Of a stretch of DNA of 64,000 nt, positions 22,167-34,900 are shown piece after piece. Each line of letters starts with the position of its first letter. Position 1 is the first letter of the stretch. The DNA comes from Saururus chinensis. Its lineage: Eukaryota; Streptophyta; Magnoliopsida; Piperales; Saururaceae. A program made the position numbers and the translations under genes. Location of the stretch: the NCBI GenBank assembly GCA_035235625.1, contig CP141146.1:22500501-22564500 (forward strand), given 5' to 3'. A model generated the notes under the pieces. The model was not told the origin of the DNA. It saw only the letters and a program-made list of their open reading frames with translations, and searched no databases.

Positions 22167-23213
22167 AGACATCTCGATGGATTTCGTGGAGGCCTTGCCC
22201 TTGGTGCAGGGTAAGTCGGTGATTATGGTGGTGGTGGACCGGCTGTCCAAGTATGCTCACTTTTGGGCTCTGGGACATCCATTCACCACCAAGTCAGTGG
22301 CGGAGCTTTATGTTCGGGAGGTGGCCAAACTCCATGGCATGCCGCGTACCATTGTCTCTGATCGCGATCGGGTTTTCATATCTCAGTTTTGGAGGGAGTT
22401 ATTCACGTTATAGGGTATTTCTCTTCACATGAGCACCACTTATTACCCTCAGACGGATGGGCAAATAGAGGTTGTCAATCGCTGTTTATAGTAGTACCTT
22501 CGATGTTTCACTATGTCTCAGCCTCGTCGGTGGCTTCAGCTACTTCCTTGGGGGGAGTGGTCATATAACACCGCCTATCACACTCGTGCTGGTTTCACTC
22601 CCTTTGAGGTGCTTTATGGTCGCCTTGCCCCGACAATGTTATCTTATGTTCCTCATCGCTCCTCTGTGGCTGAAGTGGATTATATGCTCCAGACACGCGA
22701 CGAGGTCCTCCGCCAACTCAAGGAGAATTTGTCCTCTGCTCAGAACCAGATGAAGCAGGTCTATGATGGTCGGAATACCGACAGGGAGTTTCAGGTGGGT
22801 GACTTGGTTTATGTCTCTGTTCTTCCTCAACGCCAAACCTCTTTGTTCCAGCCCGAGCACTCCAAGCTTGCCCCCCGCTTCCATGGTCCCTATGGGGTGG
22901 AGGCGCGTATTGGTCCAGTGGCTTACCGCCTTGCTCTCCCGTCTACTTCTTTAGTCCACCCTGTCTTTCATGTATCTAGGTTGTGCCGCTGTGTGGGTGA
23001 TAAGACTTTGGCAACTGCTGCTCCACCGCCACCCTTAATGGGTTCGGTTCCGCCTTCCAACCCTATTCCCGCATCGGTGCTTGATAAGATAGGGTCCGTC
23101 TCCGGTCGTATCATTACAGAGGTTCTGATTGCTTGGAAGTGCCAGCCACCTGAGGATTCCACATGGCTGCCCGAGGATGACTTTATGGCTCGCTACCCAT
23201 CTTGGTCGCCTTG
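22167..23213 (+). pseudogene. Chromovirus integrase core and chromodomain
   Basis: Continuation of the chromovirus pol. The integrase core shows the first catalytic Asp in ISMDFVEALP, the second in TIVSDRDRVF and the Glu in TDGQIEVVNR. A TAG at 22411 and another near 22488 interrupt it. The frame then runs from 22513 to the end with AYHTRAGFTPFEVLYGR and a GPYGV.ARIGPVAYRL segment (C-terminal GPY/F module). The final chromodomain-like piece (EVLIAWKCQPPEDSTWLPED...) ends at TGA 23211-23213, a few bases before the polypurine tract. The chromodomain would guide integration into heterochromatin (family knowledge). Confidence 0.9.
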
Positions 23214-23228
23214 AGGACAAGATGACTA

Positions 23229-23245
23229 GCGGAAGCGTGGTGGAG
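23229..23245 (+). promoter_or_regulatory. Polypurine tract of the chromovirus
   Basis: AGCGGAAGCGTGGTGGAG directly precedes the 3' LTR start TGTTG, as expected for the plus-strand primer. Confidence 0.6.
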
Positions 23246-23550
23246 TGTTGTGCACGTTCATCTGACTTTCCCTTTATTTCAGCACATTAGGCTAATTTTT
23301 CTTATAATTGCACATGTATTTGCTTATTGGATTGTATTAGGCGTATTAGTGGGCCACAAGGTAGCTGGGCCCACTAGGCAGCACATTTCACATTGTAGGA
23401 AGGTGCGACTCCCCATAAGAGGGTCGTCCCTTCCCTTGGATCGGTTATGCAAGTATTATTCAGTTACTCTTCTTCTTCCTTCCCTCTTCTTTCTCTTCCT
23501 TACATGCATAGATCTCTTAGGTACCGATCGTGCCTACATCGGGCACATCA
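23246..23550 (+). repeat. Chromovirus 3' LTR
   Basis: A 305-bp partner of 10734-11038, beginning TGTTGTGCACG and ending GGGCACATCA, followed by the CCAAC target duplicate. Confidence 0.93.
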
Positions 23551-23789
23551 CCAACCTACAAAACACAATTGACTATAATTTAGACATGTAAATAATAATG
23601 AATTTCTAACTTGATTTAAATACATGCCTAAACTACTAATATTAACCAAATAATTATTGATTAAACAAAAATATTAGTTTCTATCCTAACACTAACAAAC
23701 TATAATTAACCCTAACTTAACCTAATACTATAAATAAGGTGAAAAAGCATGAAAATTGATATATTTTGTGCTTATCAATCTTTGATTGG
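23551..23789. repeat. Right half of the old Athila-like LTR
   Basis: It resumes as CCAACCTACAAAACACAATTG, passes AACTTGATTTAAATACATG and AAATAAGGTGAAAAAGCATG, and ends near CTTATCA. The words are in the same order as in the last 250 bp of the 1.44-kb LTRs. It marks the outermost layer of the nest. Confidence 0.65.
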
Positions 23790-24647
23790 TGATTGTGGTG
23801 GCGAGGGTTCCCTAGAGTTGCCACCTCCCAATTTCCCCATCTAGCTACTCTTGTCTCTCCGATTCTTGTCATCAAATGGGCTTTTCTATCATCTTCTCAA
23901 CCTCATCTCTCATTCTCCCCATTCATCTCGTAAAGAGATGCCTTATCATGCAATCCCTTCCATCCAAGTGCTTGGTTCTTCCTTAGGCCCTTCCCCTCTT
24001 TGAGCGAATGCAAGTTCTTTTTCTTCCATTACTTCTCCCCAAATGTGATCATTGCCAAATCCTCCCATCCCTCTGTTGTGATGCTTGTGTTACTTTTACG
24101 TCGTCAGGCATGCATGGTCTTCCAAGATTGGTGTTCTTCTTGGTACAACGATGCATACATCTTCTCCACGACAAAATTTTAGATATGTTTTCTTCTCTTC
24201 CACGTTGTTATCTCGAGCACAAGTGACAAGATGGCCTCCTCCTCCTAGCCTCTCTTAGGTGCCAGTAATTGTGGGGGGGGGGATCTTGTCTTTTAGTCTC
24301 AAACCCTTTATCAAGTCATTCACAACTATCAACGCCTTCCGATACGTTTGTGACCCATGGTGGTGGTCGACCTCTTCTTGGAGCAATTGGGGGAGCTAGG
24401 ACTCCATCATGGAGCTAGTTTTACCATCAACAAATGAAAGCACAAAGTTTTGGACTTCCATGAGAAATGCAATAAATAGTTGGTTTTGATTATTGATGAC
24501 CTTGTGGAATCAGAAGGGGAGCAGGAGCACGGGACATATACTCTTATTGGCTATTTGGCAAGAATGTACAATCCAATTACCCGTTTATGCACGAAAGTAC
24601 AAAACCCTAATTTCAACCTTGTGGATGATTATGATTTTTGAAAAAAA
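23790..24647. other. Unassigned, possibly interior of the old Athila-like element
   Basis: C- and T-rich on the plus strand, with short open frames only (for example 24000-24226). No motif recognised on either strand. A G10 run lies at about 24272. Confidence 0.35.
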
Positions 24648-24649
24648 TA

Positions 24650-24851
24650 CTCCCTCCGTCCTAAATTAATAGCTCCATTTGGTAAAAAAGTTTGTTCCAT
24701 ATTAATAGCTCAATTTTTTAAAATTTAAGTGGTTGGGTACTTAAAAAAGAGTATTATGAACTTATTTTTCCTCCTCTTAAGATGTAAATTTCACTATTCA
24801 ATAAAAACTACTATTTTTCCAAATGTAGCTATTGTTATAGGATGGAGGGAG
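24650..24851. mobile_element. Stowaway-like MITE
   Basis: The ends are CTCCCTCCGTCC and GGATGGAGGGAG, flanked by TA on both sides. The 202-bp interior is about 80-90% alike by eye, in inverted orientation, to the element at 58152-58349 (shared CTCTTTTTTAAGTACCCAAC and TATTAATATGGAACAAAC). Confidence 0.85.
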
Positions 24852-24853
24852 TA

Positions 24854-27800
24854 TTTACAAATATTAGATGACATGAAATTTGGATAACAGAAACTCTAAT
24901 GAGTTAATGACACAAAATTAAATTGAGGGTTTATGCTAACTTCAAAAGCCATTTATTTTTGAGTTTTGGAAATTATTGTGCATGTAAAAAAACTTAAGCA
25001 GTGATATAGACTCCAAATTGAGCAGATATTTTTATGAATTGATAAAAAATTATGAAATTTCATTCACAAGAAATTTGGGAGGGAAATAACAAGGTTTTAA
25101 TACATAAAATGTATTTAAATCTTGAATCATAGAATTGTACAATTTTACCTCCGTGTCTTCCAAAAATTCTAATAATGCGATATTAAACGAGAAAAATCCC
25201 CATAAATTTGATTTGAAACTAGATGAAATAAAAAAACTCCATAATTTTTTCCTAGGCAAATCTATGAATAAAAAGTTCTAGAACAATGTTTGTAACACCG
25301 AACAGTGCCAAGTGGTTGAATATGTTTTTTAGGGAAACTTAAACATTTGAACAAAGAAAACTTGGAGAAAGCTCATGAAAATTTTACAAGATATTGATGG
25401 AGATATCATGAAGGTCTCATAGAAAATAAAAAATCCCACCAGAAGGTCACGAATGAATCTGGCCAACCAGGTGTGTAGAGAAAACAAAAACAATGAATTA
25501 AGAGAAGAATAACTCCATACAAAACCATACTAATTTCTCGAACATAAAACACAATAGACCATGCAATACTATAATTCCAAACTATAAGAATTATGAGTTT
25601 AATATTCATCTACACTCAGTGAATCACCACATTGCCCATTGTCCAAATACTTAAACAAAGGAAAGAACTATAAGATATGACCTCTATGCACACTAATTTA
25701 TAGCATCCTAATGATCTACCACTCAATTAAACTACTATCAAGTTATCAAGAATGCAAGCAACACAAGGATTTACATAGAAAGAAACCCAAAGAGGTAAAA
25801 AATCATGGACAACCATTCCCTTGGCTGAATTAATGTACTATAAAACAAGATCTTATAAGACACAAGTTTATCAACCTCTACCCCAACACTAGAAGTCACT
25901 TCTCTAGATAAAGTTGTCGCCCATTAAGTCTCCTATATAATGTTTTTCCCTTCGAGCTTGCTCTTTGTCTTCTCCAAAGTACTCTTCCAATAAAAAACCT
26001 CATTAACTGTTGATGTAAAAGCCACTTCAAAGTCCCCTTGTGAAGAACTCCTCTTTAGCACCTGTGTTATGTTTGTGATGTATCTAATCACTCAACTTTA
26101 TTTCATAAAGAGAGTATGAAACAAAGCTTTCACCTCTCATAAATTTTCTCTTAATTTGTGTAGGTGAATTGGGGAATAACCTTTACATAAAACACACTTT
26201 TTCTTCTAACAAAATTTGCTTCCCCTTCTCTTAATTTATCCAAAATTAGCCCTTAAATAGTCTCTTAAGTTGACTAGGGTTTTGGTCTCCTAATTGAAAA
26301 GATACTCATTCTAGATTGACTTAAAGTAGGCAACTAATCACAAATTGATTGATTGTTCTAAAGGACGATTGATCGTTCCTTATTATGTTTGAGTTTAGAT
26401 ACTCAATCCATCCATTAAATAAGGTACTTCACACCAAACAATCTATAAATAAGTTACTTGAATCCATCCATTAAGCACCGATTAATCCTTCTAAGCCTAC
26501 AATCGATTGTTCAGGTTACTGTGATCGGCGAATTACTCAATCGATCGATCTGTCATCCAAATTGATGATTAATAGGTCAGTTATTAAAAATCCCAAGAGC
26601 ATTTATCATCGATCGATCTATTCCCAAGGACAATCAGTCACTTATGAACAATTATTGTGTTTTCTATCCTTTTTGTCCAAAACTCTCAAAAAACGTTCTT
26701 CTAAAGGTTTTTTAAGTAAAATTTTAGTGTTTGTGCATTTAAGACTGTGTGTGAAATTACCTTTGATATCACTCTGTTATGTCTTCCGCTTTGAAAATCA
26801 GAAATCTTCAGCTCCTCTTTCTCCACTTTGAAAGTTAGAAATTATCAACTCCTCTTTCTCAAGTCAATCAATTCCAAATAAGACTTTGACCACATCACTA
26901 ATCTCTATTTAATTCCTAAGACTTAAACATAAACCCTTTTGGACATTGTTTTGATAATTAAAATAAAACAAATTACAAGACACCACCCAATATGTTCTAA
27001 TAAAGAATGAATTAGAATCAATCACAATAATATATAAACGCATTGTCCAACTTTATATAACAAGGATTCACATGATCATGTGTTAAACAATTCAACATTT
27101 GACCAAGCAAGTAGAAACCTAGATACAAGCTAGTACATGATAATCAATACTCATGAAAACATAGCAAAACACACCAGATTCATCATCAATACTCATAACC
27201 ATATACTAATGGAGAAATGAAGAAGTCGACCTTAGAGTCAGATCCTTCCCAATTTTTTCTTTGAAAGTCCCTTGCACCTACGATGGAACAAGTTCAATAA
27301 CCTTCAATCCAAGGGTGCACCAATGGCTGATTTGGGGAGGATAAACTAAGCTAGGAGAAGGGGAATGAGAGAGGAGGAGTTAGCCGAGAGAGATAGAAAA
27401 GAAGAGAGAGGGGGGAGCTAGAGTGAGAGATGACATGGGGAGAAAGAGAGACTTTAGATCTCATATATAAATGAAGTTTCTCAAGTTGGTTGGATTCCTA
27501 GTTTAAGTTATGGACCCGAGGTAATTTTCCTGTCATTTATCGGGGTCGTGAACCCCTTGAACCGACCATGGTTCATTCTATGGTTCACCCTTAATCTAGG
27601 GACAAAATGGTTAATTATTAACTTACTGGGATTTTTTTCCATCATGTGACTTGGTATATATTTAGGGTACACATTAAACTCTCACTAGAAAAATTTTAAA
27701 TTTTTAAGTCCACTCATAGGCCTCTGAACCAAAGCCCCTAAGTCGAGTAAGTGAACTGCAACTTAGTTACAAGGGCAAAATGGTCATTTCATAGACATTG

Positions 27801-27909
27801 GGATGTTTTCCCAACATGAAACTTGATCCAATTACTCCTCATGTTCCCTTGGACATTATGTAATTTTTTGGGATTTCTTTCCACATCTAAATCCTACTAA
27901 TTGTACCCG
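24854..27909. other. AT-rich intergenic DNA, probable old LTR debris
   Basis: No gene or clear element ends. A cluster of GATCGAT-type words at 26340-26630 recurs at 31380-31520, suggesting related repeat debris. From 27480 to 27900 the text (for example AAGGGCAAAATGGTCATTT) looks like a retrotransposon LTR or untranslated region but has no recognisable partner. Confidence 0.35.
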
Positions 27910-27918
27910 GTTCAGTGG

Positions 27919-28683
27919 GTATTATTATTATTATTTTTACACTAACCCGAGCCAGGTCAGCAATTCCAAACCGGAATCAGGCTAGACCCACTGACCTGCA
28001 TGCGATCGTCTTCCTCGTGGAGATGCCCGCAGGGCTGCAGGTGGTGACTGGATTGAATCTAACTGCCGCCGGCCTGGCCTGGCCCTCCAACCACCGGTGG
28101 AATTCTTCCACCGAGGGATAGCCGGATCCGGTGTCTTGGGTTCGATGCCACTGGCCATGTGAACTGCTGATTCTAGAAAACCACCCCTGAGACGGAAAAA
28201 CTTTTTGGCCGCTGGCAAGTACAATGGCCGTCATGACCAGACGCAAGGCCTGGTCTGGTCAGAACGCCTCCAAACGGCAAACCTGATGAACCCATACTCG
28301 CTTCTATGTTATGGCCGCTGACTAGCGTGAAGGCCACATCTGGTTTTGCCCTTCTCCACCCGTGAGGAGAACTGCCGGCAGCCGTAGGGGTTGCCACGGC
28401 CGGGATCAGGGTAGGGCCTACCTAATGAGTCATTGGGAGGCGAATCCAATGGACCCAAACCCCACTGCCGACAGGTGGCTGCCCTACCTTCTCCCGGAGC
28501 CCAAAGCCTCAGTTTTCCCATGTTCTGAAATATCCTGATTTGCACTATCCCAATCCAAACGGCCGTGGCAACAACCTACCGGGGCCTGACCCTCTGCTCT
28601 CCTAGATAGAGGTTGCTATAGCGGAGGAAGTCTGGGCCTCCTATGATGCCGCTGCACCCAGTAATTAACCCCAGTTGATTGAT
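27919..28683 (-). mobile_element. GC-rich retroposon-like insert with (TAA)n tail
   Basis: About 760 bp of markedly GC-rich DNA in an AT-rich setting. Read on the minus strand it ends with a TAAAAATAATAATAATAAT tail, as left by target-primed reverse transcription. Nine-base words at the borders, GTTCAGTGG (27910-27918) and GTACAGTGG (28684-28692), could be an imperfect target duplication. GGTTCGATGCC at 28140 resembles a tRNA-type B box, but on the plus strand. No open frame resembles a LINE reverse transcriptase. A nuclear copy of organelle DNA cannot be ruled out. Confidence 0.45.
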
Positions 28684-28692
28684 GTACAGTGG

Positions 28693-31600
28693 CCTTGTTG
28701 CCCGCAAAATAATGTCGGTTCATACATACGACAAGTGTTTTATGTTACATGCTCACTTGCATACAATTATAAAAATACTTCAAGATATTGTGCAACCTAC
28801 CTTGTCAAACATTGGTCTTCATGCACATTCTTCCCTGGCTTCATCGTCGGTTGAACTCTCTAGAAAAGCTCCGCCATCGAAGACTATGTTTCTCCCTTAA
28901 AGGCCTAAAGTTACCCCTCCTAGAATCCCTAATTAGCCATTTTTATAATAAGGAGATTAAGGTTTCTAATCCCCCAAGAGGTTTGGGCAAACTAATCCTC
29001 TTTTAAGCAACCTAATTAGGCATCTTAAACTTATTTCCGTCACTTTAATTAACCGGGCCCGTATAGCGACTTAAATGGTCAATTTATACGTCCAATTTGG
29101 GTAAATGGGCCCTGAGCACTATGTTTAACCTCGAATGGTCGTAACTCCCTTATCCAAAATTTGATTCGTGCGTTCTTGGTGACATTTTAAAGCTTTCCAA
29201 CTATTAAAAAAGTTATTCTTAAAAGAATGTCAAAGGGTCAAATACCCGGAGTTACACACTAAGAAAATTTTCTACGTGACCAACTTCGGGAATTTGGAAA
29301 ATTCCCGGAGTTACACACTCTAAGAAAATTTTCTTTCCTATGTGAAATTGTTTCACATGTTATTCCCTTACAACACCCAATTTTATTCTCTCACTCATAA
29401 TTTTAGGTTTAAGTAGGTCGATCAAACCCACTTAACCCAACATTGTTAATAAAAGCTTTAGGTTATATTATCCATTAATTTTAATTTTTCAATTGCTTAT
29501 ATTTGTATGAGACCTGTTAATATGCATGGGATGTATAAGCCCACAGGATTCTAATTCAGTGGCTCCTAAGTAGTACGGGGGCAGATGGCAATCCGCGTCT
29601 CAACTTTTCGCTATTTGTATTACTTGATGTTGTTCTTCATAAAATCCCGTCTGGTAGTTTAGTTATCAAGAAACGGCACCTAATTTCCCAGTTAGTAATA
29701 GCAGTCGGTAACCGGAGGCTGGGTTGGGGGGTCTTTATATTCACCCACCCACAATCTCATCGTAAGGATTTGGGCTCTTGGGAAGTGGCCTTCTATGGAT
29801 AACATCTTGAACTTACTCAAGTAACGTTTGTGTCTCTCTCACCTCCTCCTCCAAGCTGAGGGTTTCATCTGGACGATACCAAGGAAATGCAACAGTCCCC
29901 ATCATCGTCATACCTTGTGACATTGTGAATTGTAACCAGATCTTGTCCTCTCTTGTTAATTGAAGAGGCTCCTAGCTTCCACTGTGTATTTAATCCCTCC
30001 ATGCTCACAATGGGACCACCCCATAGCTGATCCATCAATCCCTGATGGACAGCTCAAATTCAAAGGCTGGTGGCGCCTGTCCAGTTTGTCTTCCTCGCCA
30101 ACACATGAGATGCCCCACTTCTTCCCCCATTACCACATCACCACGTAAGGACTCATCAACCAGTTCATCCCTCCATCTTCTTTTTGCTGACCCTTGTCCT
30201 GAGATTTCTCAGTGTTGATTTTTCTCAATGCTATTTTTCCCTCTTTATCTATTCGTCTATTTACTTCACAATCATCTTGTATCTCATACTCTTCCACTTC
30301 ATACTTCATCACTCTTCTCTTTAAGAACCCATTTTCATATTTTATGAATACTTCCTTTCTTCACCTTCATTCATATGAAAGTTTGAGCTATTTTTATTGA
30401 AAAATAACAAGATATATGATCCACATGTCCACAATTTAGGCAAAAGTGAGTAAGGAATGCATGATTAAAAAAACATGTTTGGAAGCAAAGGATCATGGAT
30501 AGAGAAATTAACCTTCACAACAAGTTTGTTGCCCATCCATGACATTGTTCCCTCAATAAGGTTATGGCTTGTAAGGTATAGCCGCTTCTTCCTTCCATAA
30601 GGATATAATCATAACTGGGATTACAAGGAGAATAGGCCCCTGATAATGCCGACGTCTATTGGCCAAGGTAATGCGGTGATCACTTTCGGACGCAAATCGA
30701 ATAACCAATCTACAAGGAGACACTTTCTTCAACTTTCCTACTTGAACTTTCTTCCAAACCGTCACAATAAAACTCTTTGTTCCTGTCATGGTAACTTCCC
30801 TTGGTATGTCCATTACAATCAAGCTACCTCATCCTTCATTTAGCTCCTTCAACAACTCATCTGAAGGCAAGAGTATACGTTTCATTAGGCATAACAGGTA
30901 TAGATAAGATGCTCTGATCCTCCCTAAGTCTGTCCATATGAAGGAGAAACAAGGGAAACAAATGCCTTTAGACGGAAGCTACTGCTTCCACTACCCTGGC
31001 AGCAGGAGAATTAGCTCCTTCGCAACCTCGAATGCCCCTTACTAACACTCAACTCGCCACCCTTGAAGCAGCCTGCAAATGTTCTCAAAGGCACACACTA
31101 ATGTTTGAAGAGGGAGGACATGATCAGAGAAAAATAAACCTCTCAATGTTATAGTATCTCTATGCGAAGAATGTGGTGGAAGACATGTAGGATGAGAAAG
31201 CTTGTCTCAATGTTGGTTCTTGATCCCAGCATAAACCTCTCACACCCACTCAAAGCTTTCCGAGAATTCAAGAGATATGCTAGAGCTTCTCTCACTAGAA
31301 TTCTATGCCCTTACATGTTGCTTTATATGTTGCTTCCTTCATTTAGTTCCTTTACTATTTAGTTTTTATCATAAAACAACATGATCGATGATTGGACGTG
31401 AAGATCGATCAATCGGTCACCAAACAATCAATCACATGTGTTGTGCAATCGATCGTTTGAGTTTTTGTTTTGATGTTTTTCTAACCTGATCGAACAATGG
31501 TTTATGGCGAACGATCGGTTAATGTACCACTTCATTTTTTAATGATTAAAAAAGGCTCTTAGGGAAGGGTTATGGTATCTCTTCCTAAGGGGTGCCTTAT

Positions 31601-31966
31601 TACATGGTTTTACATAAATAAACATTACTTGTATGTTTTGATTAACAATTTTCATGGTTTTCTAAAACCTTCTCTAGCCAACTCTTTTACGAAAGCCTTA
31701 ATGAGAGAATAAGAGGATTCTTCACTTTTACTAAGTGCATATCCTACAAGGTACTAACTATCCTACGTTGAGAATTTATTTGAGAACCACACATCAATTT
31801 GGTTTACCAATGGGGATAAATATTTCTTTAAGGAAAGTTGTACTCTACGTGATTTGGAGCCGCAGTTTATGTGTTTCAATTGATGATTCTGATTGTTCAA
31901 GTGTGAAACATCTAACAATCTTAAGGAAATATTCATAGCTTATTCGTTGGACACTGAGTTAAGATC
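28693..31966. other. Intergenic relics, no intact gene
   Basis: Between 29100 and 29360 a GGAGTTACACACT(CT)AAGAAAATTTTCT block occurs twice, at about 29249 and 29306, inside LTR-like text. The stretch 29960-30850 has only short frames without motifs. The 31380-31530 segment is rich in CGATCGAT words, as at 26340-26630. The copia 5' LTR is expected just before 31967 but could not be delimited. Confidence 0.35.
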
Positions 31967-34900
31967 ATGAACCAAGATTTGAAGTTTGACCACTTTGATT
32001 GTTCAAACTATACTCATTGGGCGGACAAGATGAAATTCCTTCTTATGGCGCTGAAGTTCTTCTACACTATTGATCTTACCCTGAAGTCTATTTTAGCCGT
32101 CACATGTGAAGACTTGAAGAGCTTATTGTAGACCAGAAGAAGTGAGAGGAAGACAAACTTCTTTGTAGGGGACATATTCTTAACATGCTGTCAAATCACC
32201 TTTTTTATACGTACATGAAGAAAAAGATAACAAAAGAAATATAGATTGTACTATAATTCAAATACAAAGTGGATGAGTAAGGTATGAATAAATATTTAAT
32301 TTGTAAGTACTTTGAAATATCAAATAGTTGACAACAAACCCATTTAGATCAATGCAATGATCTGAAGCCAATTGTCAACCAGCTTAGTGGATGAGCAAGG
32401 TATAAAGAAATACTTAATTTGTAAGTACTTTGAAATATCAAATAGTTGACAATAAACCCATTTGGATCAATGCAATGATCTGAAGCCAATTGTCAACCAA
32501 TTTAGTGCTTTAGAGATAAAACTCCCCAAGAGTTTCCAAACCTTCATGGAAATACTTAAAAATAAAGTTCTTGCACAAATCGGAGAATTTTACACTAGTG
32601 AAAATCCAAAGGAATTTGTATATTGAAGAAGAGTCCAAATTGAGAGACAAAAAGAGTAAGTCTTTCTATGATCCAATGGTCAATTATGTGAAGGTCCATA
32701 ATTCCAAACACAACAAGAGGAAATTCCAGCAAAATTTCATAGGAGAAAATCTCAACAATGCTCACAACAACAAGAGAAATAAGACACCTTATTTTGTTTG
32801 TGGAGAAAAGGGGCATTATGCCCACATGGATATATGGCAGATTCCAATGAAGGTTAGTGGCTTGAATCGTGTGTTACGACCCATATGTGCAACAATAAAT
32901 ACCTTTACATGGGTTATGTTGAAGATACAAGTGGACTAGAGGTTCAAATGGGAATTAAAACCGAGCCAAAGTCATTGGAAAAGGAGTTGTTGAACTCAAC
33001 TTCACATTTGGAAAGAAACTCACTTTGACCAATGTGCTTCATAAGGTTTGGTCTCTATAGACACTTTGTAAAATAAAGGCTTCAAAATTGTACTTGAATC
33101 GAGCAAATTTGTGTTATTGGCTCATGTAATTTGTGGCATGATAGATTAGGTCATACAAATTTTTTATATTTGTAAAATATGCAAAAACTGGGTTTGATTT
33201 CATTTCAATGTTTTCAAAAGCACAAGTGTGAAGTTGTATAAAATCTAAAATGACTAAAAAGCCTTTTCCAAAGGCTTCCTTGAATTATGAGATTTTAGAT
33301 TTAATTTTTATTACTTTTATCAAATGATTTATCAAGGTTTACTTATGTTTACCTTTTGAGAACGAAAAATGAAGCTTTTAACGTATTCAAAGTTTTCAAA
33401 TTTAAAGTTGAAAACCAAGCTAAAAAGAAAATTAAAGTTCTTTGCTCCAATAAAGGTGGAGAATATCTTTCAAATGAATTTTTAAGGTTTTGTAAAGAAA
33501 ATATTATTATTTATGAGGTGACTACACTCAACAAAACAGTTTACTTGAAAGAAAAAATTGTACATTGGTTGAGGGTAAATTCCATAATTTTGTATGCATA
33601 TGTACCTATAAATTTGTGGGATTGACTACATGTCATGTGTTGAACCGAATTCCTTTTAAGAAATCTTCTCAAACTCTTTATGAATTGTGGAAGGGGATAA
33701 AGTAAAATTTGGCATACTTGAAAGTGTAGGGGTATGTGACTTACTATAGGATCCCTAAACAAAAAAGGCCAAGTTGGGTCCTACAACCATTAAGAGTGTA
33801 TTTGTGGGATACGTTGACAACAAGTCTTACAGATTACTTAACTTAGAGTCAAATGTGTGATGAATATAGAGGTGTAAGATTTTTGGAAACAACTTTCATT
33901 GAGGATTTCAAATGTCAATACCCACAAATTCAAGATCCACAAAGGATTCAAGTAGATACTTCTGCTAAAATCGAGGTAGCTCCTTAATCTTCATTTGAAT
34001 TGAGAGGGAGTACGAGGCCAAGATTGAAAAAGATACTTCATCCAGACTTTGTATCTCATGATCATATTGTGTTTCTAGTAGAAGCTACTAAGGAGCATAT
34101 TGTGAATAAAATGTTGATTCTTATCAATGTGGAGCATGATCCTATGACCTATAAATAGGAAATGACTTCTCAAGATTCCTCTTTTTAGAACGGCGTTAGT
34201 GATGATGAGATGGACTTCTTAATGTCCAATAATACATGGGTCTTAGCTAATTTATCCCCTAGCTCCAAGTCAATTAGGTGTATAAGGGTATTTAAGAGGA
34301 AAGACAATTATAGTGGCATTGTGCATACCTTGAAAGTTAGATTAGTAGCTAAATATTTTAGGCAGGAAGAGGGGATTAATTATATGGATACTTATGCTCT
34401 TGTAGAGTGTCTCACTTCCATTAGAATTTGTTTGCATTAGTATTCATCTCTAAACTTTGCATACACCAAAAATATTTTAAAATTGTATTTTTAAATGGAA
34501 ATTTCGTTGAGAAGATATACATGGACCAACTTGAAGATTTTGTACTTCCTAGTCAAGAGAAGAAAGTATGCAAACTTGTGAAGCCCTTATATGGACTGAA
34601 ATAGACACCTAAACAAATAGCATGAAAAGTTTGACTCAGTCATTCTATCAAGTGGATTTGAGTATAATTACATTGACTAGTATATTTATACTAAGTCTAC
34701 TAATGCCTATTTTGTGGTAGCATGCTTATATGTGGATGACATGCTGATTATGAGTACTAACATGGTAGGTGTATAAAACCAAGGATTATTTGACTTCTAA
34801 CTTCAAAATGAAGAATCTGGGTAAAGTTGATACAATCCTAAGTATCAAGGTGACAAAGCATAGTGAGGGTATGCTTTGGATTAGTCACATTATATTCATA

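Larger units (their letters stand above)
10734..23550 (+). mobile_element. Ty3/gypsy chromovirus, complete but decayed
   Basis: A 305-bp LTR (10734-11038) and its partner (23246-23550) begin TGTTG and end CATCA. The 5-bp target duplication CCAAC lies at 10729-10733 and 23551-23555. Between them come, in order, a primer-binding site, gag, protease, reverse transcriptase, RNase H and integrase with a C-terminal chromodomain: the chromovirus layout. Short LTRs suggest the Reina-type group (inference). Many stops and frameshifts make it inactive. Its integrase is split by a second retrotransposon at 14609-22166. Without that insert the element is about 5.25 kb. Confidence 0.93.

Noticed and set aside
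22087-22278. Minus-strand frame with Ile-Tyr repeats
   Set aside because: Created by the (TA)n tract at the LTR end overlapping the integrase junction.
28140-28150. tRNA gene suggested by GGTTCGATGCC
   Set aside because: No acceptor stem, A box or cloverleaf could be built around it, so at most it is a B-box-like word.
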